NCBI RefSeq assembly: GCF_022809115.1
Contig: NZ_JALGBH010000001.1
Location: 744,001-808,000, forward strand
Length of the DNA: 64,000 nt
DNA from: Pedobacter montanisoli
GTDB lineage: Bacteria; Bacteroidota; Bacteroidia; Sphingobacteriales; Sphingobacteriaceae
Direction of reading: 5' to 3'
The notes beneath the pieces were generated by a model. The model did no database searches and was not told where the DNA came from. It saw only the letters and a list, made by a program, of their open reading frames with translations. Within the stretch, counting starts at the first letter, position 1; each line of letters opens with the position of its first letter. The position numbers and the translations under genes are program-made. This document shows positions 26,744-35,138 of this stretch, piece after piece.

Positions 26744-28177
26744 TTATAAGCCTAATTCTTTGGCTTTTTTCATAATGTTGTTTGTTAACACAATCAGGTC
26801 AACATCAAACTGGCTGTCTTCGCTTCTTGAGTTCAATAATACGGCAACGCTGTAATCTTCGCCATATATCCAAAAGGTTGCTGTTCCGGCCAGATTACCC
26901 CCATGGTAAAAACCATTGAAAAGGGAGTGATTGGTTCGCCATCCTTTTGCATAACCTTTGGTTACGGTTGAAGGCGTGAACATTAATGTTCTTGTGGCTG
27001 AATTTAAAATATCCTGCCTAATGGTACCTCCATCTACGCTATATAATACTTTGAACAGATCTTCTGTGTTGATCAGCACGCCTCCCGCTGCTTTTGCAAC
27101 ATTCATATCATTGCCATAACCAGATGAGCCATTTTGAGCATAATAAGCCACTTCTTTCTGTCGCCTCTGATTGGGGCTGGTTCCACAAATGTAAACTTGT
27201 GCCCCTGTTGGCGCATATATTTCTTTTAAATAAGTTTCATAATCTTTTCCTGAAACCACTTCTATAATTTTCCCTAAAACGCCATAGCCCATGTTGTAAT
27301 AATAGAAAACGGTTCCAGGCTCACTTTGTGTTGAATTGAGCATAACCTGTATGCGCTGATCTAATGTATAACCATTATAAGTGGCAGAAAACATTGGATC
27401 TCCGGTATAGCCGGCTGTATGTTCCAGTAAATGTCTAACCGTAACCTTTGCAGATTTTGGCCCTACCGATGGAAAAGAATCTTTAAGAATTCCTGTGGGG
27501 CCAAAAACTAAGTCGTCAATACCTATTTTGCCCTGCTGAATTAAAGTCATAATGGCGATAGCCGTGTGTTGTTTAGACATGGAAGCCAGTCTGAACATAT
27601 AATCAGGTCTTACCCGTTCTTTTGTTTCTACCACAGCAAAACCTGTAGCATTTTTATAAACCAGATTTTCTATGCTGTTTTTTCCGATCGCATAAGATAC
27701 TGCAGGCATGCCATATTTTTCTATGAAAGGATAGACCATTTCGTCAATTTCTTTGATTCCTACCTGAGCAAGAATAGTATAATTTGATTTGAAACCGCTT
27801 TCTGAAGTAATTTCTACTTCTTGTGTGTTATTCAAATCTACAGTTGCGGTATTGCCAGAAACAGCCGATCCGTTAACTTTTAAGGTCGCGTTATCTGAAA
27901 AGATGAATTTAACTTTAACGGCATTGATTGTTGAACCCATTGGTAAGGTTACATAAAATTTAGCTCCCGACTTGTAAACATAACCATCACCCGTTAATGA
28001 GGGGTTCTCAGATTTTAGGATGCTCAGACCACTCAGATCTTTAGCCTCTGATTTAGGTTTCTGTATTTCTTCGGGTTTAGGGTCTCCTTTCTTAGAACAG
28101 GAAGATAAAACCGCAGAAAAGAGCATTAAGGATGCAAGTAGTCTTGCAACATTGCTTGATGTTAACTTGAAATTCAT
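26744..28177 (-). CDS. Serine hydrolase lipoprotein, beta-lactamase/class C type
   Basis: A 477-residue predicted lipoprotein (lipobox LSSC, Cys27). Residues about 45-135 form a small beta-rich domain (LSGLSILKSENPSLTG...), similar to DUF5018-type modules. The serine hydrolase domain then has the SxxK motif at S199-K202 (ASMSK), the YxN motif at Y293-N295 and an HGG near the C-terminus (YHGGNLAGT). The class is shared by penicillin-binding proteins, esterases and beta-lactamases. The substrate cannot be read from sequence; a peptidase or esterase is more likely than antibiotic hydrolysis. Confidence 0.85.
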   Translation of the reverse strand: MNFKLTSSNVARLLASLMLFSAVLSSCSKKGDPKPEEIQKPKSEAKDLSGLSILKSENPSLTGDGYVYKSGAKFYVTLPMGSTINAVKVKFIFSDNATLKVNGSAVSGNTATVDLNNTQEVEITSESGFKSNYTILAQVGIKEIDEMVYPFIEKYGMPAVSYAIGKNSIENLVYKNATGFAVVETKERVRPDYMFRLASMSKQHTAIAIMTLIQQGKIGIDDLVFGPTGILKDSFPSVGPKSAKVTVRHLLEHTAGYTGDPMFSATYNGYTLDQRIQVMLNSTQSEPGTVFYYYNMGYGVLGKIIEVVSGKDYETYLKEIYAPTGAQVYICGTSPNQRRQKEVAYYAQNGSSGYGNDMNVAKAAGGVLINTEDLFKVLYSVDGGTIRQDILNSATRTLMFTPSTVTKGYAKGWRTNHSLFNGFYHGGNLAGTATFWIYGEDYSVAVLLNSRSEDSQFDVDLIVLTNNIMKKAKELGL

Positions 28178-28302
28178 AGCTTAAAACAGGTGTTTGGTTA
28201 GTTTTTATAATAAAACCAAAATATAAAATTTTCCAAACAAAAAGAAGTCATCAGGAATAACATGGTTAAACCTGCAAAATGTTGCAAAAAACAGAATAAG
28301 AA

Positions 28303-28722
28303 TTAGCGTAAGCCTAAGCAGAAATCTTCCTTTTGGGTCATTAAAGATTTTTCTTTTGATGTTTTATCCCTATAGCCTAAAAGGTGAAGCGTTCCGTGTA
28401 TCATAATGCGACAAAGTTCATCGTATGTAGTAGCATTATTTTGTTTGGCATTATCTTTAACTCGATCTATACTGATAAAAATATCGCTCACTATGGTTTT
28501 CGGCTTCTCTGAGTTATCAAAAGTGATGACATCAGTATAATAGTCATGCTGTAAAAAATCTTGATTTATACGCAATAAAAACTCGTCTGAGCAAAAAATA
28601 AAGTTCAATTCCTCCAATTGATAACCTTCGGCAGTAATAACCTTTTCTATCCAGCTTTTTAAAGTCCGTTTTCCTTTAAGGTTATAAGTGGTGTCTTCGT
28701 TAAAAAAATTGATTTTTGCCAT
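28303..28722 (-). CDS. ybeY: Endoribonuclease YbeY (rRNA maturation)
   Basis: A 139-residue zinc-dependent ribonuclease that trims 16S rRNA and takes part in ribosome quality control. The segment NQDFLQHDYYTDVITFDNSE and the zinc region HGTLHLLGYRDKTSKEK are clear. In most bacteria the motif is HGxLHLxGYDH; here the third His is replaced, with RDK in its place, as I recall for Bacteroidota homologues. It lies 22 bases downstream of the DUF4175 gene and is likely co-transcribed with it. Confidence 0.9.
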   Translation of the reverse strand: MAKINFFNEDTTYNLKGKRTLKSWIEKVITAEGYQLEELNFIFCSDEFLLRINQDFLQHDYYTDVITFDNSEKPKTIVSDIFISIDRVKDNAKQNNATTYDELCRIMIHGTLHLLGYRDKTSKEKSLMTQKEDFCLGLR

Positions 28723-28744
28723 GAGCTGATTCTCTACGGGTTGA

Positions 28745-31700
28745 TTAACGAGGCGAATTTAGTAATTTGAAATATTCGGCCACCTTAATTTTGTAATAAT
28801 AATTGAGGTTAGGTGGAAGTTTTTGGAGCAATTCTGTTTCTGTAAGCTGTTGCTTATTGAATTTATCTAACATCTGCTTATATTGTGGCGGAAATTCTTT
28901 TCCCGATTTACTTTCTCTTTTCGAGCTTTCGTCTTGTTCTCTTTGTGCTTTTTCTGCTTCCAACAATTTAACCATTAGATTGCGTTGGCGGTTCATAGTC
29001 TCTTCTGATATGCGCTTATTTACCAACTCATTCTCCGTTTTCTTCATTTCCTGTACCGTTTGATCAAGATTACCCATTCCGTTTTTTCCGTCTTTGTTTT
29101 CTTCGCGGTTAAGTTTCTCTAAGGCTTCTCTTATCATCTGCTGCTGTTGTGCCATCTTTGCAAATTCTTGGCTCATTTGCCCTTTAGGCACAGTTCCTTT
29201 ATTGCCCTCCTGCTGCATTTTTTCTTTGGCATTTTGCATGTTCTTGTTAAGCTGTTCCTGCATTTTTTGCAATTCCTGTAAGCTTTGTTGTCCTTTTCCC
29301 TTACCGCCTTTAGAGTTCTTCATTGCGTTCTGAAGTTGTTCCAACGCTTCGTTGAGCATTAAAGCAAGGTTGTTAATGGATGTCATGGCAAACTGTTGCG
29401 AACGATTGGCTTCAGGAGTTCTTCTGTCACCTAAAAGCTCTAAAGCTTTACCGATATTGAAATTGATCTTTTCTACTTCGTCATTAACGGTACTTTCTAT
29501 CTGTGGAACTCTTTTGGCAAGCGAATGTAAACTATCGGCAATTGTTTTCATATTATCTTTAATGAGACTCTGCTGTTGTGCCTGAGCCACGTAGCCAGGA
29601 TCTGTTGAAGACATTTTTCTCAAAGCAAGCATAACCTTTTCCTGCTCAAAAGAAGCATTTAACAGGTTTTCCAGAATTTTTCGGAGTTCCTGCACATTTA
29701 CTTTATTTTCCTGCTCTGCTCCAGCTTGTTGCTGCTCCTGCATTTGCTGAGCCAGATCCTGCATTTGTTGGGCTGCTTTCTGCTGTTTATCCGAAGCTTT
29801 TTGCTTGTTGTTCTGGTTAAGCTGATCACTGCTTTCTTTTTGGTTTTTTTCAATATCTGCAGTTTCTTTATCTGGGTTTTTAAAGTTGTTAGGGCGCTCC
29901 AAACCTTGATTTTTTTCATCCAACTGTTTCAACTCCTTCTTCAGATCATTAAATTCTTTGTTAAGCTGATCCTGTTTTTCCTTCAGATCACTTACAGGTG
30001 TATTTTTGTCCTTACTTTGCTTGCTCAACTCATTTTGTTGTTGGCCCAGATCATTAAGCCTATCTATTTTATTTTGCAGGTTCTGTTCAAATTCCAGTTG
30101 CTTGTACAATTCTAAAATACGATCTAACTCGTTCTTTAATGACTTGTTATCCATTTGCATTTTAGACAGTTCATTACGGGTTTGGTCTTTATTATTCTGA
30201 TCCATGAGCTGTTGTAATTTCTTAAGCAGATCACGGGTTTTTTCATCCAGAACATTATTAAACAGGTCGTCTATTTTCTTTTGTTTTTCTTTAAGTTCTT
30301 CGTTCAAGGCATTATTTTCTTCCTTTTGGAAAGAGTTTTTCTGATTCTGTTCTTTAATGTCTTTGATAGACTGGTCAAGTTGTTTTTGTTTTTCGAGCAA
30401 TTGATCTATTGCTTTTTTATCCTCAAAGGTGAGTGATTTTTTTTGAAGGAGGTTTTCGCTTAATTTTTTGCTCTCTTTTTCTATGGTATTGGCCAGTTTT
30501 ATGGTTTGCTCTACCTTTTGTTTAAGCGTATTGCTGTTTTCGGTAATCTGTTCAGCTATTTGCTGTTGAGTTGGTTCCTGATAAATTTTGGTTTCTGATC
30601 GGGTTATTTTAGGACCATTTACCCCATCATTATCTGCTACTTCAAAAAAATATTCTATCTGCTGACCAGGTTTCAGCTCAATATTCTTAAGATTCCACAA
30701 AAAGAAAAAGCTGTTCTCCGTCTGGTTATTTTTGATTGGAATTATTGTTGAGGTTTCATTTATTTTCCGGTTCTTTTCCTTAATGATAAACTTAAATCTG
30801 AGCGAAGAAAAGCCATAATCGTCAGTAGTATTTCCGCTAAAATAAAGCGCTTTACGGCTTAAACTGTCAGGTGTTTCAGTAACGGTGATTGCCGGATACT
30901 GATCATTAATAACATTGATCTGGTGTTTTAAAGTATCACGGTTGGCAACAAAGCCATTGAGCGGAGTTACACTATAATCGGCATTACGCCTTAAAACAGC
31001 ATTGAATTGTGCAATGTTGTCTTTTACCACAATGACTTCTTTTCGTTTTTGTAAAGTAAAGTCAATCTTATCACTATTCTCTGTTCTTAAGGTCCAGATT
31101 ATTTTTGTGCCCTCGGGTACCAACAGATCTCCTGCGTTGGCAATCTGTTCATTTTTTCGGTTTAAATAAGCAGGAAATACCAGACGAGCACTTATGTTTA
31201 ACAGGCCTGGTCTGGATTTTACCTCAATAAGGTAAGAGGCCGATCTAAATCCTCCACCATTAAAAAATAAATGCTTACTCTGTTGTAAGTTTTTAAATGT
31301 ATAAGAGAAAGTGCTGATGTTCTCTTTTTCTAACTTGTAAGAATTACGGCCATCTTCCACATAAATATCCTGAGGAAAATTATCGCCTTTTAATTTTAGT
31401 TTCAGGGTAATATCATCTCCCTGTGTAACCATAAGAGATTTGTTTTCTAAAATAAAATCGAAAGGAGCTTTTGGGAGTATTTCCTGATCATAGCGAATAA
31501 ATCCATGAGTGCCTTCTTTTAGTATGGTAGGAGCTATAATAGCAATCAATAAGATAATGCTTAAAGGAATAAACAGAAATTTAAGATATTTTCTATTGTC
31601 ACCTATGTTTACTGCCTGCGTAAAAGGGATAGGTTTTAATTCGCTGATCTTCTGATCTATACCAGCAAGAATAAGATCTGTATTTTGCGAAGATGTTTTT

Positions 31701-32056
31701 ACCAGTTCATGCAGTTGCAGCGTATTTAATAATCTATCTTTAACATTAAAAAAATGATTGCCAATTAAATTAGCGGCCTCCTCAAAGCTGATAATTCGTC
31801 CTAAATTAAAATAAGATAAAGCAGGTTTAACAATCCAGAAAATGATAGCTGCGAGAGCGATGATCATAAAAGCAAAAAAGGAAATGGTTTTTGCTGTAGT
31901 TCCGGGATAACTGTAATACACCCAGACAAAGAGGATAAGATATAAAGCCAATAGAGTTGTAGCCGCATATATGCTACCCCTCAAAAGTTTATTGAGATAG
32001 AATTTACGGATAAATTCGTTTATCTTTTCGATCAATAAATCGTAATTGCTGCCCAT
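28745..32056 (-). CDS. Large DUF4175 membrane protein
   Basis: A 1103-residue protein. Three membrane helices lie near the N-terminus (about residues 25-50, 57-80 and 152-176). A beta-rich, Ig-like extracytoplasmic part follows to about residue 490. A very long Gln/Asn/Lys-rich coiled coil comes next (about 495-780), then a further helical region rich in Gln and Met to the C-terminus. This matches the DUF4175 family of Bacteroidota and Proteobacteria. Its function is unknown. The low-complexity, EQQQ-type runs are part of the gene and not a repeat element. It precedes ybeY in one unit. Confidence 0.85.
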   Translation of the reverse strand: MGSNYDLLIEKINEFIRKFYLNKLLRGSIYAATTLLALYLILFVWVYYSYPGTTAKTISFFAFMIIALAAIIFWIVKPALSYFNLGRIISFEEAANLIGNHFFNVKDRLLNTLQLHELVKTSSQNTDLILAGIDQKISELKPIPFTQAVNIGDNRKYLKFLFIPLSIILLIAIIAPTILKEGTHGFIRYDQEILPKAPFDFILENKSLMVTQGDDITLKLKLKGDNFPQDIYVEDGRNSYKLEKENISTFSYTFKNLQQSKHLFFNGGGFRSASYLIEVKSRPGLLNISARLVFPAYLNRKNEQIANAGDLLVPEGTKIIWTLRTENSDKIDFTLQKRKEVIVVKDNIAQFNAVLRRNADYSVTPLNGFVANRDTLKHQINVINDQYPAITVTETPDSLSRKALYFSGNTTDDYGFSSLRFKFIIKEKNRKINETSTIIPIKNNQTENSFFFLWNLKNIELKPGQQIEYFFEVADNDGVNGPKITRSETKIYQEPTQQQIAEQITENSNTLKQKVEQTIKLANTIEKESKKLSENLLQKKSLTFEDKKAIDQLLEKQKQLDQSIKDIKEQNQKNSFQKEENNALNEELKEKQKKIDDLFNNVLDEKTRDLLKKLQQLMDQNNKDQTRNELSKMQMDNKSLKNELDRILELYKQLEFEQNLQNKIDRLNDLGQQQNELSKQSKDKNTPVSDLKEKQDQLNKEFNDLKKELKQLDEKNQGLERPNNFKNPDKETADIEKNQKESSDQLNQNNKQKASDKQQKAAQQMQDLAQQMQEQQQAGAEQENKVNVQELRKILENLLNASFEQEKVMLALRKMSSTDPGYVAQAQQQSLIKDNMKTIADSLHSLAKRVPQIESTVNDEVEKINFNIGKALELLGDRRTPEANRSQQFAMTSINNLALMLNEALEQLQNAMKNSKGGKGKGQQSLQELQKMQEQLNKNMQNAKEKMQQEGNKGTVPKGQMSQEFAKMAQQQQMIREALEKLNREENKDGKNGMGNLDQTVQEMKKTENELVNKRISEETMNRQRNLMVKLLEAEKAQREQDESSKRESKSGKEFPPQYKQMLDKFNKQQLTETELLQKLPPNLNYYYKIKVAEYFKLLNSPR

Positions 32057-32149
32057 ATCAGGTATTAACGAAAACTAAAGTTAAAAAAAGTAGATGCATT
32101 TATAACGCAAATACCATTAAATGTTGCTCAATTTGTAATTTTAAATAAA

Positions 32150-32959
32150 ATGAATTTAATCAGATCAGTTTTTTTGGTGTTGGTACTCAGCACAAAAATA
32201 ATGGCACAAAATCATAGCACCTGGAATATGAATAAGGTTATTGCACACAGAGGAGCGTGGAAAGCTAAAAATTTACCTCAAAACTCAATCGCGTCATTGC
32301 AGGAAGCCATCAGGTTAAATTGTTACGGTTCTGAATTTGATGTACAGCTCACATCAGATAGTATTCCTGTAGTTAACCATGATCCTGATTTTATGGGATT
32401 GCCCATTGCAACCTCAACTTATCAGCAATTGCGAGCGAAACAACTGAGTAACGGAGAGTATATCCCCACTTTAGAATCTTATATAAAAGCTGCTTTATCT
32501 CAGCAATCTACGAAACTGATATTAGAAATCAAACCTCAAAAAAGTAATGATCTGGAAGTTTTGCTTACGCAAAAAATATTGCAAACCGTGCATAAGTTAA
32601 AAGCTCGGGATTGGATAGAATACATTAGTTTCAGCTATCATATTTGCCAATATCTGGTTACCCATGAAAAAGGAGCGAAAGTTTCATACTTAGAAGCCAA
32701 TATAGATCCAGAGCAATTAAAAAAAAACGGGCTTTCTGGTTTTGATTACCATTATACAATCTTAAATAAAAATAACTGGATAGAAAAAGCTACTGAAATA
32801 GGCCTGAGTACCAATGCATGGACGGTAAATGATGCAAAGGAGATGGATAAATTGATTGAGCGGAATATAGGTTATATCACCACAAACGAGCCAGAACTGT
32901 TATTTGAAAGGCTTAAACATAAAAAAGGCGATGATTTTATTCATCGCCCTTTTTGGTAA
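32150..32959 (+). CDS. Glycerophosphodiester phosphodiesterase family protein (secreted)
   Basis: A 269-residue protein with a signal peptide (about residues 1-20, MAQ cleavage). The GDPD TIM barrel is shown by IAHRGAWKAKNLPQNS with H33 and R34, then E62 and D64 in SEFDVQLTSD, then H77 in VVNHDPDF, and LILEIKPQK. The enzyme hydrolyses glycerophosphodiesters to glycerol 3-phosphate and an alcohol. The last codons lie inside a terminator hairpin, before a TAA at 32957. It is divergent from DUF4175 and convergent with the cold-shock gene. Confidence 0.9.
   Translation: MNLIRSVFLVLVLSTKIMAQNHSTWNMNKVIAHRGAWKAKNLPQNSIASLQEAIRLNCYGSEFDVQLTSDSIPVVNHDPDFMGLPIATSTYQQLRAKQLSNGEYIPTLESYIKAALSQQSTKLILEIKPQKSNDLEVLLTQKILQTVHKLKARDWIEYISFSYHICQYLVTHEKGAKVSYLEANIDPEQLKKNGLSGFDYHYTILNKNNWIEKATEIGLSTNAWTVNDAKEMDKLIERNIGYITTNEPELLFERLKHKKGDDFIHRPFW
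32921..32954. terminator. Terminator embedded in the 3' end of the GDPD gene
   Basis: GGCGATGA (32927-32934) pairs with TCATCGCC (32941-32948) over a 6-base loop, with A-runs before and T-runs after. It lies inside the last codons of the GDPD CDS. On the minus strand it follows the cold-shock stop at 32980 by about 26 bases and ends in a T-run, so it probably terminates both genes. Confidence 0.7.
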
Positions 32960-32979
32960 AAAAAAATATATGATAATAA

Positions 32980-33171
32980 TTAGATTACTTTCACATTAAC
33001 GGCATTTAAGCCTTTTCTACCTTGCTCAACATCAAATTGTACTTTATCGTTTTCACGAATTTCGTCAATAAGACCGGTTGAGTGTACAAAAACTTCAGGA
33101 CCTCCGTTTGTAGGAATGATAAATCCGAAGCCTTTTGTAACATTAAAGAATTTTACTGTTCCTTCTTGCAT
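32980..33171 (-). CDS. Cold-shock domain protein
   Basis: A 63-residue single CSD. RNP1 is KGFGFI at residues 13-18, and RNP2 (VFVHS) is at about 27-31. It is a nucleic-acid-binding RNA chaperone of the CspA type, in the cytoplasm. About 95 bases of leader precede it before the next gene, as in cold-shock genes with long 5' UTRs, but I see no clear conserved leader structure. The name cspA is avoided because paralogues cannot be told apart. Confidence 0.92.
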   Translation of the reverse strand: MQEGTVKFFNVTKGFGFIIPTNGGPEVFVHSTGLIDEIRENDKVQFDVEQGRKGLNAVNVKVI

Positions 33172-33266
33172 TAGAATTAATTTTAAATAAGGTGCAATGT
33201 ACGGATTTAAATTTCTAAAAAAGCAAAAAGAAGCAAATACATTGAAAAAATATTTTTTATGACACG

Positions 33267-34226
33267 CTACTGTGAAAAAATGCCCTTTAGATTTACGGTT
33301 ACTTCACTTGAATGAGGAATACCCAAAGTTTTGCCTGGAACTACAGTAAACAGGTTTTTAAGGTAAACATCGGTAATGCCCTGCAATAATTTTTTTCTGG
33401 CAGGCATATCATCTGGCATTACACCTTCAACCCGGTTTACATACAGGTTACCCTTTACATCAACAACTACAGAAAATCTGTAATTAAAATCTCTATAAGC
33501 CCTTTTTATTTCTAACCGATATTCAGGATACATGTAAGCATAAGATTGCCGGTTATTCATTGTATCTCTTTCATTGATCTTTGAGGCAGTAACAAAATTA
33601 CTTTTAGGCTTAAATATTACGGGTTCTGTTGCGGCAAATGCAGTATCGGGATTACCAGGATTTCTATATGTTCTTTCTGAAAGTGATTTGATGTATGCTG
33701 TATCAGCTTTTGTGGGGCGTTGTAATTCGCCTATGGTTGTTTTAAGAACATTTTGAATATAATCCAGTGTATAATAAGTTGAGTTTACATCCGAAACTTC
33801 TCCGCCTGCTATCATTCTAGCTTTTACTTCTAAACGCTGTAATATAATGCTGTCTTTGGTAACCATCCTTAACCTGAAGTATTCGCGGGCAAAGTTATAT
33901 ACCCTTCCATGATCAAAATGCAAGTAAAATGCTTCCATACCTTTTTTCTCAGGGCTATAAGCTAACATAGTATCCGGATGCTTATATTCTATAATCCAGG
34001 TTGGAACCTGCATAAAACCATCTTTGTTAAAAGACAGTCCGTTACTGAAACGGCGTTTCACTTCATAATAACGAATACCGTTTATTTCTCTAAAAGTAAG
34101 TTCTTTATCGGGCTTTTGTTTTTTAGCAGAAGAATTTTGTTGCTCAGAACCACCACATGAAAAAAGAAAAATACTACTGAAAATAAGTAGACTATATATA
34201 GAAAAGAGTTTAAAATGAACTTTCAT
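33267..34226 (-). CDS. Conserved hypothetical lipoprotein
   Basis: I do not recognise a family. It is a 319-residue predicted lipoprotein (lipobox LFSC, about residue 24) with a short Ser/Lys/Gln-rich spacer after the Cys. Two beta-rich regions are seen: one around ...GIRYYEVKRRFSNGLSF and one in the C-terminal third, with VVVDVKGNLYVNRVEGV. The latter weakly recalls the beta-sheet of TonB C-terminal-type domains, but this is not secure. It sits downstream of the phosphodiester glycosidase gene with a 33-base gap and may share its transcript. Confidence 0.6.
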   Translation of the reverse strand: MKVHFKLFSIYSLLIFSSIFLFSCGGSEQQNSSAKKQKPDKELTFREINGIRYYEVKRRFSNGLSFNKDGFMQVPTWIIEYKHPDTMLAYSPEKKGMEAFYLHFDHGRVYNFAREYFRLRMVTKDSIILQRLEVKARMIAGGEVSDVNSTYYTLDYIQNVLKTTIGELQRPTKADTAYIKSLSERTYRNPGNPDTAFAATEPVIFKPKSNFVTASKINERDTMNNRQSYAYMYPEYRLEIKRAYRDFNYRFSVVVDVKGNLYVNRVEGVMPDDMPARKKLLQGITDVYLKNLFTVVPGKTLGIPHSSEVTVNLKGIFSQ

Positions 34227-34259
34227 AATGCCATCGCAAACGATTTGGCCGCAAATATA

Positions 34260-35135
34260 TTATTGTTTAGGAGATGTTTTTAATAAAATTACGTTAGCTA
34301 CTTTACGCTGACCGTTATGATCCCATTTTTTATTATCTGATGGATAATTGACTACACCGTTTTCATTCTGGCCTCTTACCCAAAGAGTAGTAGAGCCACC
34401 ACCATCTAAATTAATAGCACTGGTACAACCCAGCCAGCTCATAATTTTACTTAACTCAAATAAACTCATTCCATCAGAATTTTCATTCCGTCCATCTACG
34501 GTTAAAAATAACAGGTTACCATTGGGTTTTATACCAATTGCCGTACGTGGATGGCGCAATTTGTTAAAAGCAACTGTATCTAATGTTTCTTTTTGGTTGT
34601 TTATAATAAGCAAAGGACCGCTTAACATTACGTTGCTTTCGCCCAGGTTTTTTTCCCAATCGGTACTACCATCCCATTTTTTGATTTGCAGTTTGTTGTG
34701 ATCAATCACAATGGCTGCTCTTTGGTGAAGAGCTCTGTTACCACCTTTTCCTAACTGGTTTTCGTTTACGGTTTGACCGTTAACACGTAAGTAATCTACA
34801 GAGCCACCGTTCTTGATGTCGAAAAAAGTGCCGTTGATGGCTGCAAAAGCATTATTTTCATCTGCGAAAGTTCTGGTTTCTTTAAGTACACGGGGATCAA
34901 AACCGAAAGCAATGAAAGGTTTCTCGCCTCTGTTCTTTACCTCCAGGTAAGAAATATTCTGGTTTGCTGCAAAAAGATTTTTCTCATTGAAATGATGAGT
35001 AAGCAGGTGTGTACGTTTAGAAACTTTCTTTTTGCTCCAATGGGCGTTTACAAAAACAACTGAATCGGCTTGTTGTGCAAATGATGAAGAGAAAAGCGCT
35101 AAAAAGGCGGTTACGCAAATAAATTGTTTGAACAT
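34260..35135 (-). CDS. Phosphodiester glycosidase (NAGPA-like) family protein, secreted
   Basis: A 291-residue protein with a signal peptide (cleavage near SFA, residue 20). The NAGPA/DUF2233 core is visible: AAINGTFFDIKNGG, RHPRTAIGIKPNGNLLFLTVDGR and the strongly conserved INLDGGGSTTLWV near residue 240. The family removes N-acetylglucosamine from a phosphodiester, as in the mammalian uncovering enzyme; bacterial members act on envelope or exopolysaccharide linkages. The substrate is unknown. The stop of the upstream aspartyl protease is 3 bases away, so they are probably one operon. Confidence 0.82.
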   Translation of the reverse strand: MFKQFICVTAFLALFSSSFAQQADSVVFVNAHWSKKKVSKRTHLLTHHFNEKNLFAANQNISYLEVKNRGEKPFIAFGFDPRVLKETRTFADENNAFAAINGTFFDIKNGGSVDYLRVNGQTVNENQLGKGGNRALHQRAAIVIDHNKLQIKKWDGSTDWEKNLGESNVMLSGPLLIINNQKETLDTVAFNKLRHPRTAIGIKPNGNLLFLTVDGRNENSDGMSLFELSKIMSWLGCTSAINLDGGGSTTLWVRGQNENGVVNYPSDNKKWDHNGQRKVANVILLKTSPKQ

Positions 35136-35138
35136 GGC

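Noticed and set aside
29700..30500. Low-complexity Q/N/K-rich DNA in the DUF4175 gene
   Set aside because: It is explained by the coiled coil of one large CDS; opposite-strand ORFs here are composition artefacts.
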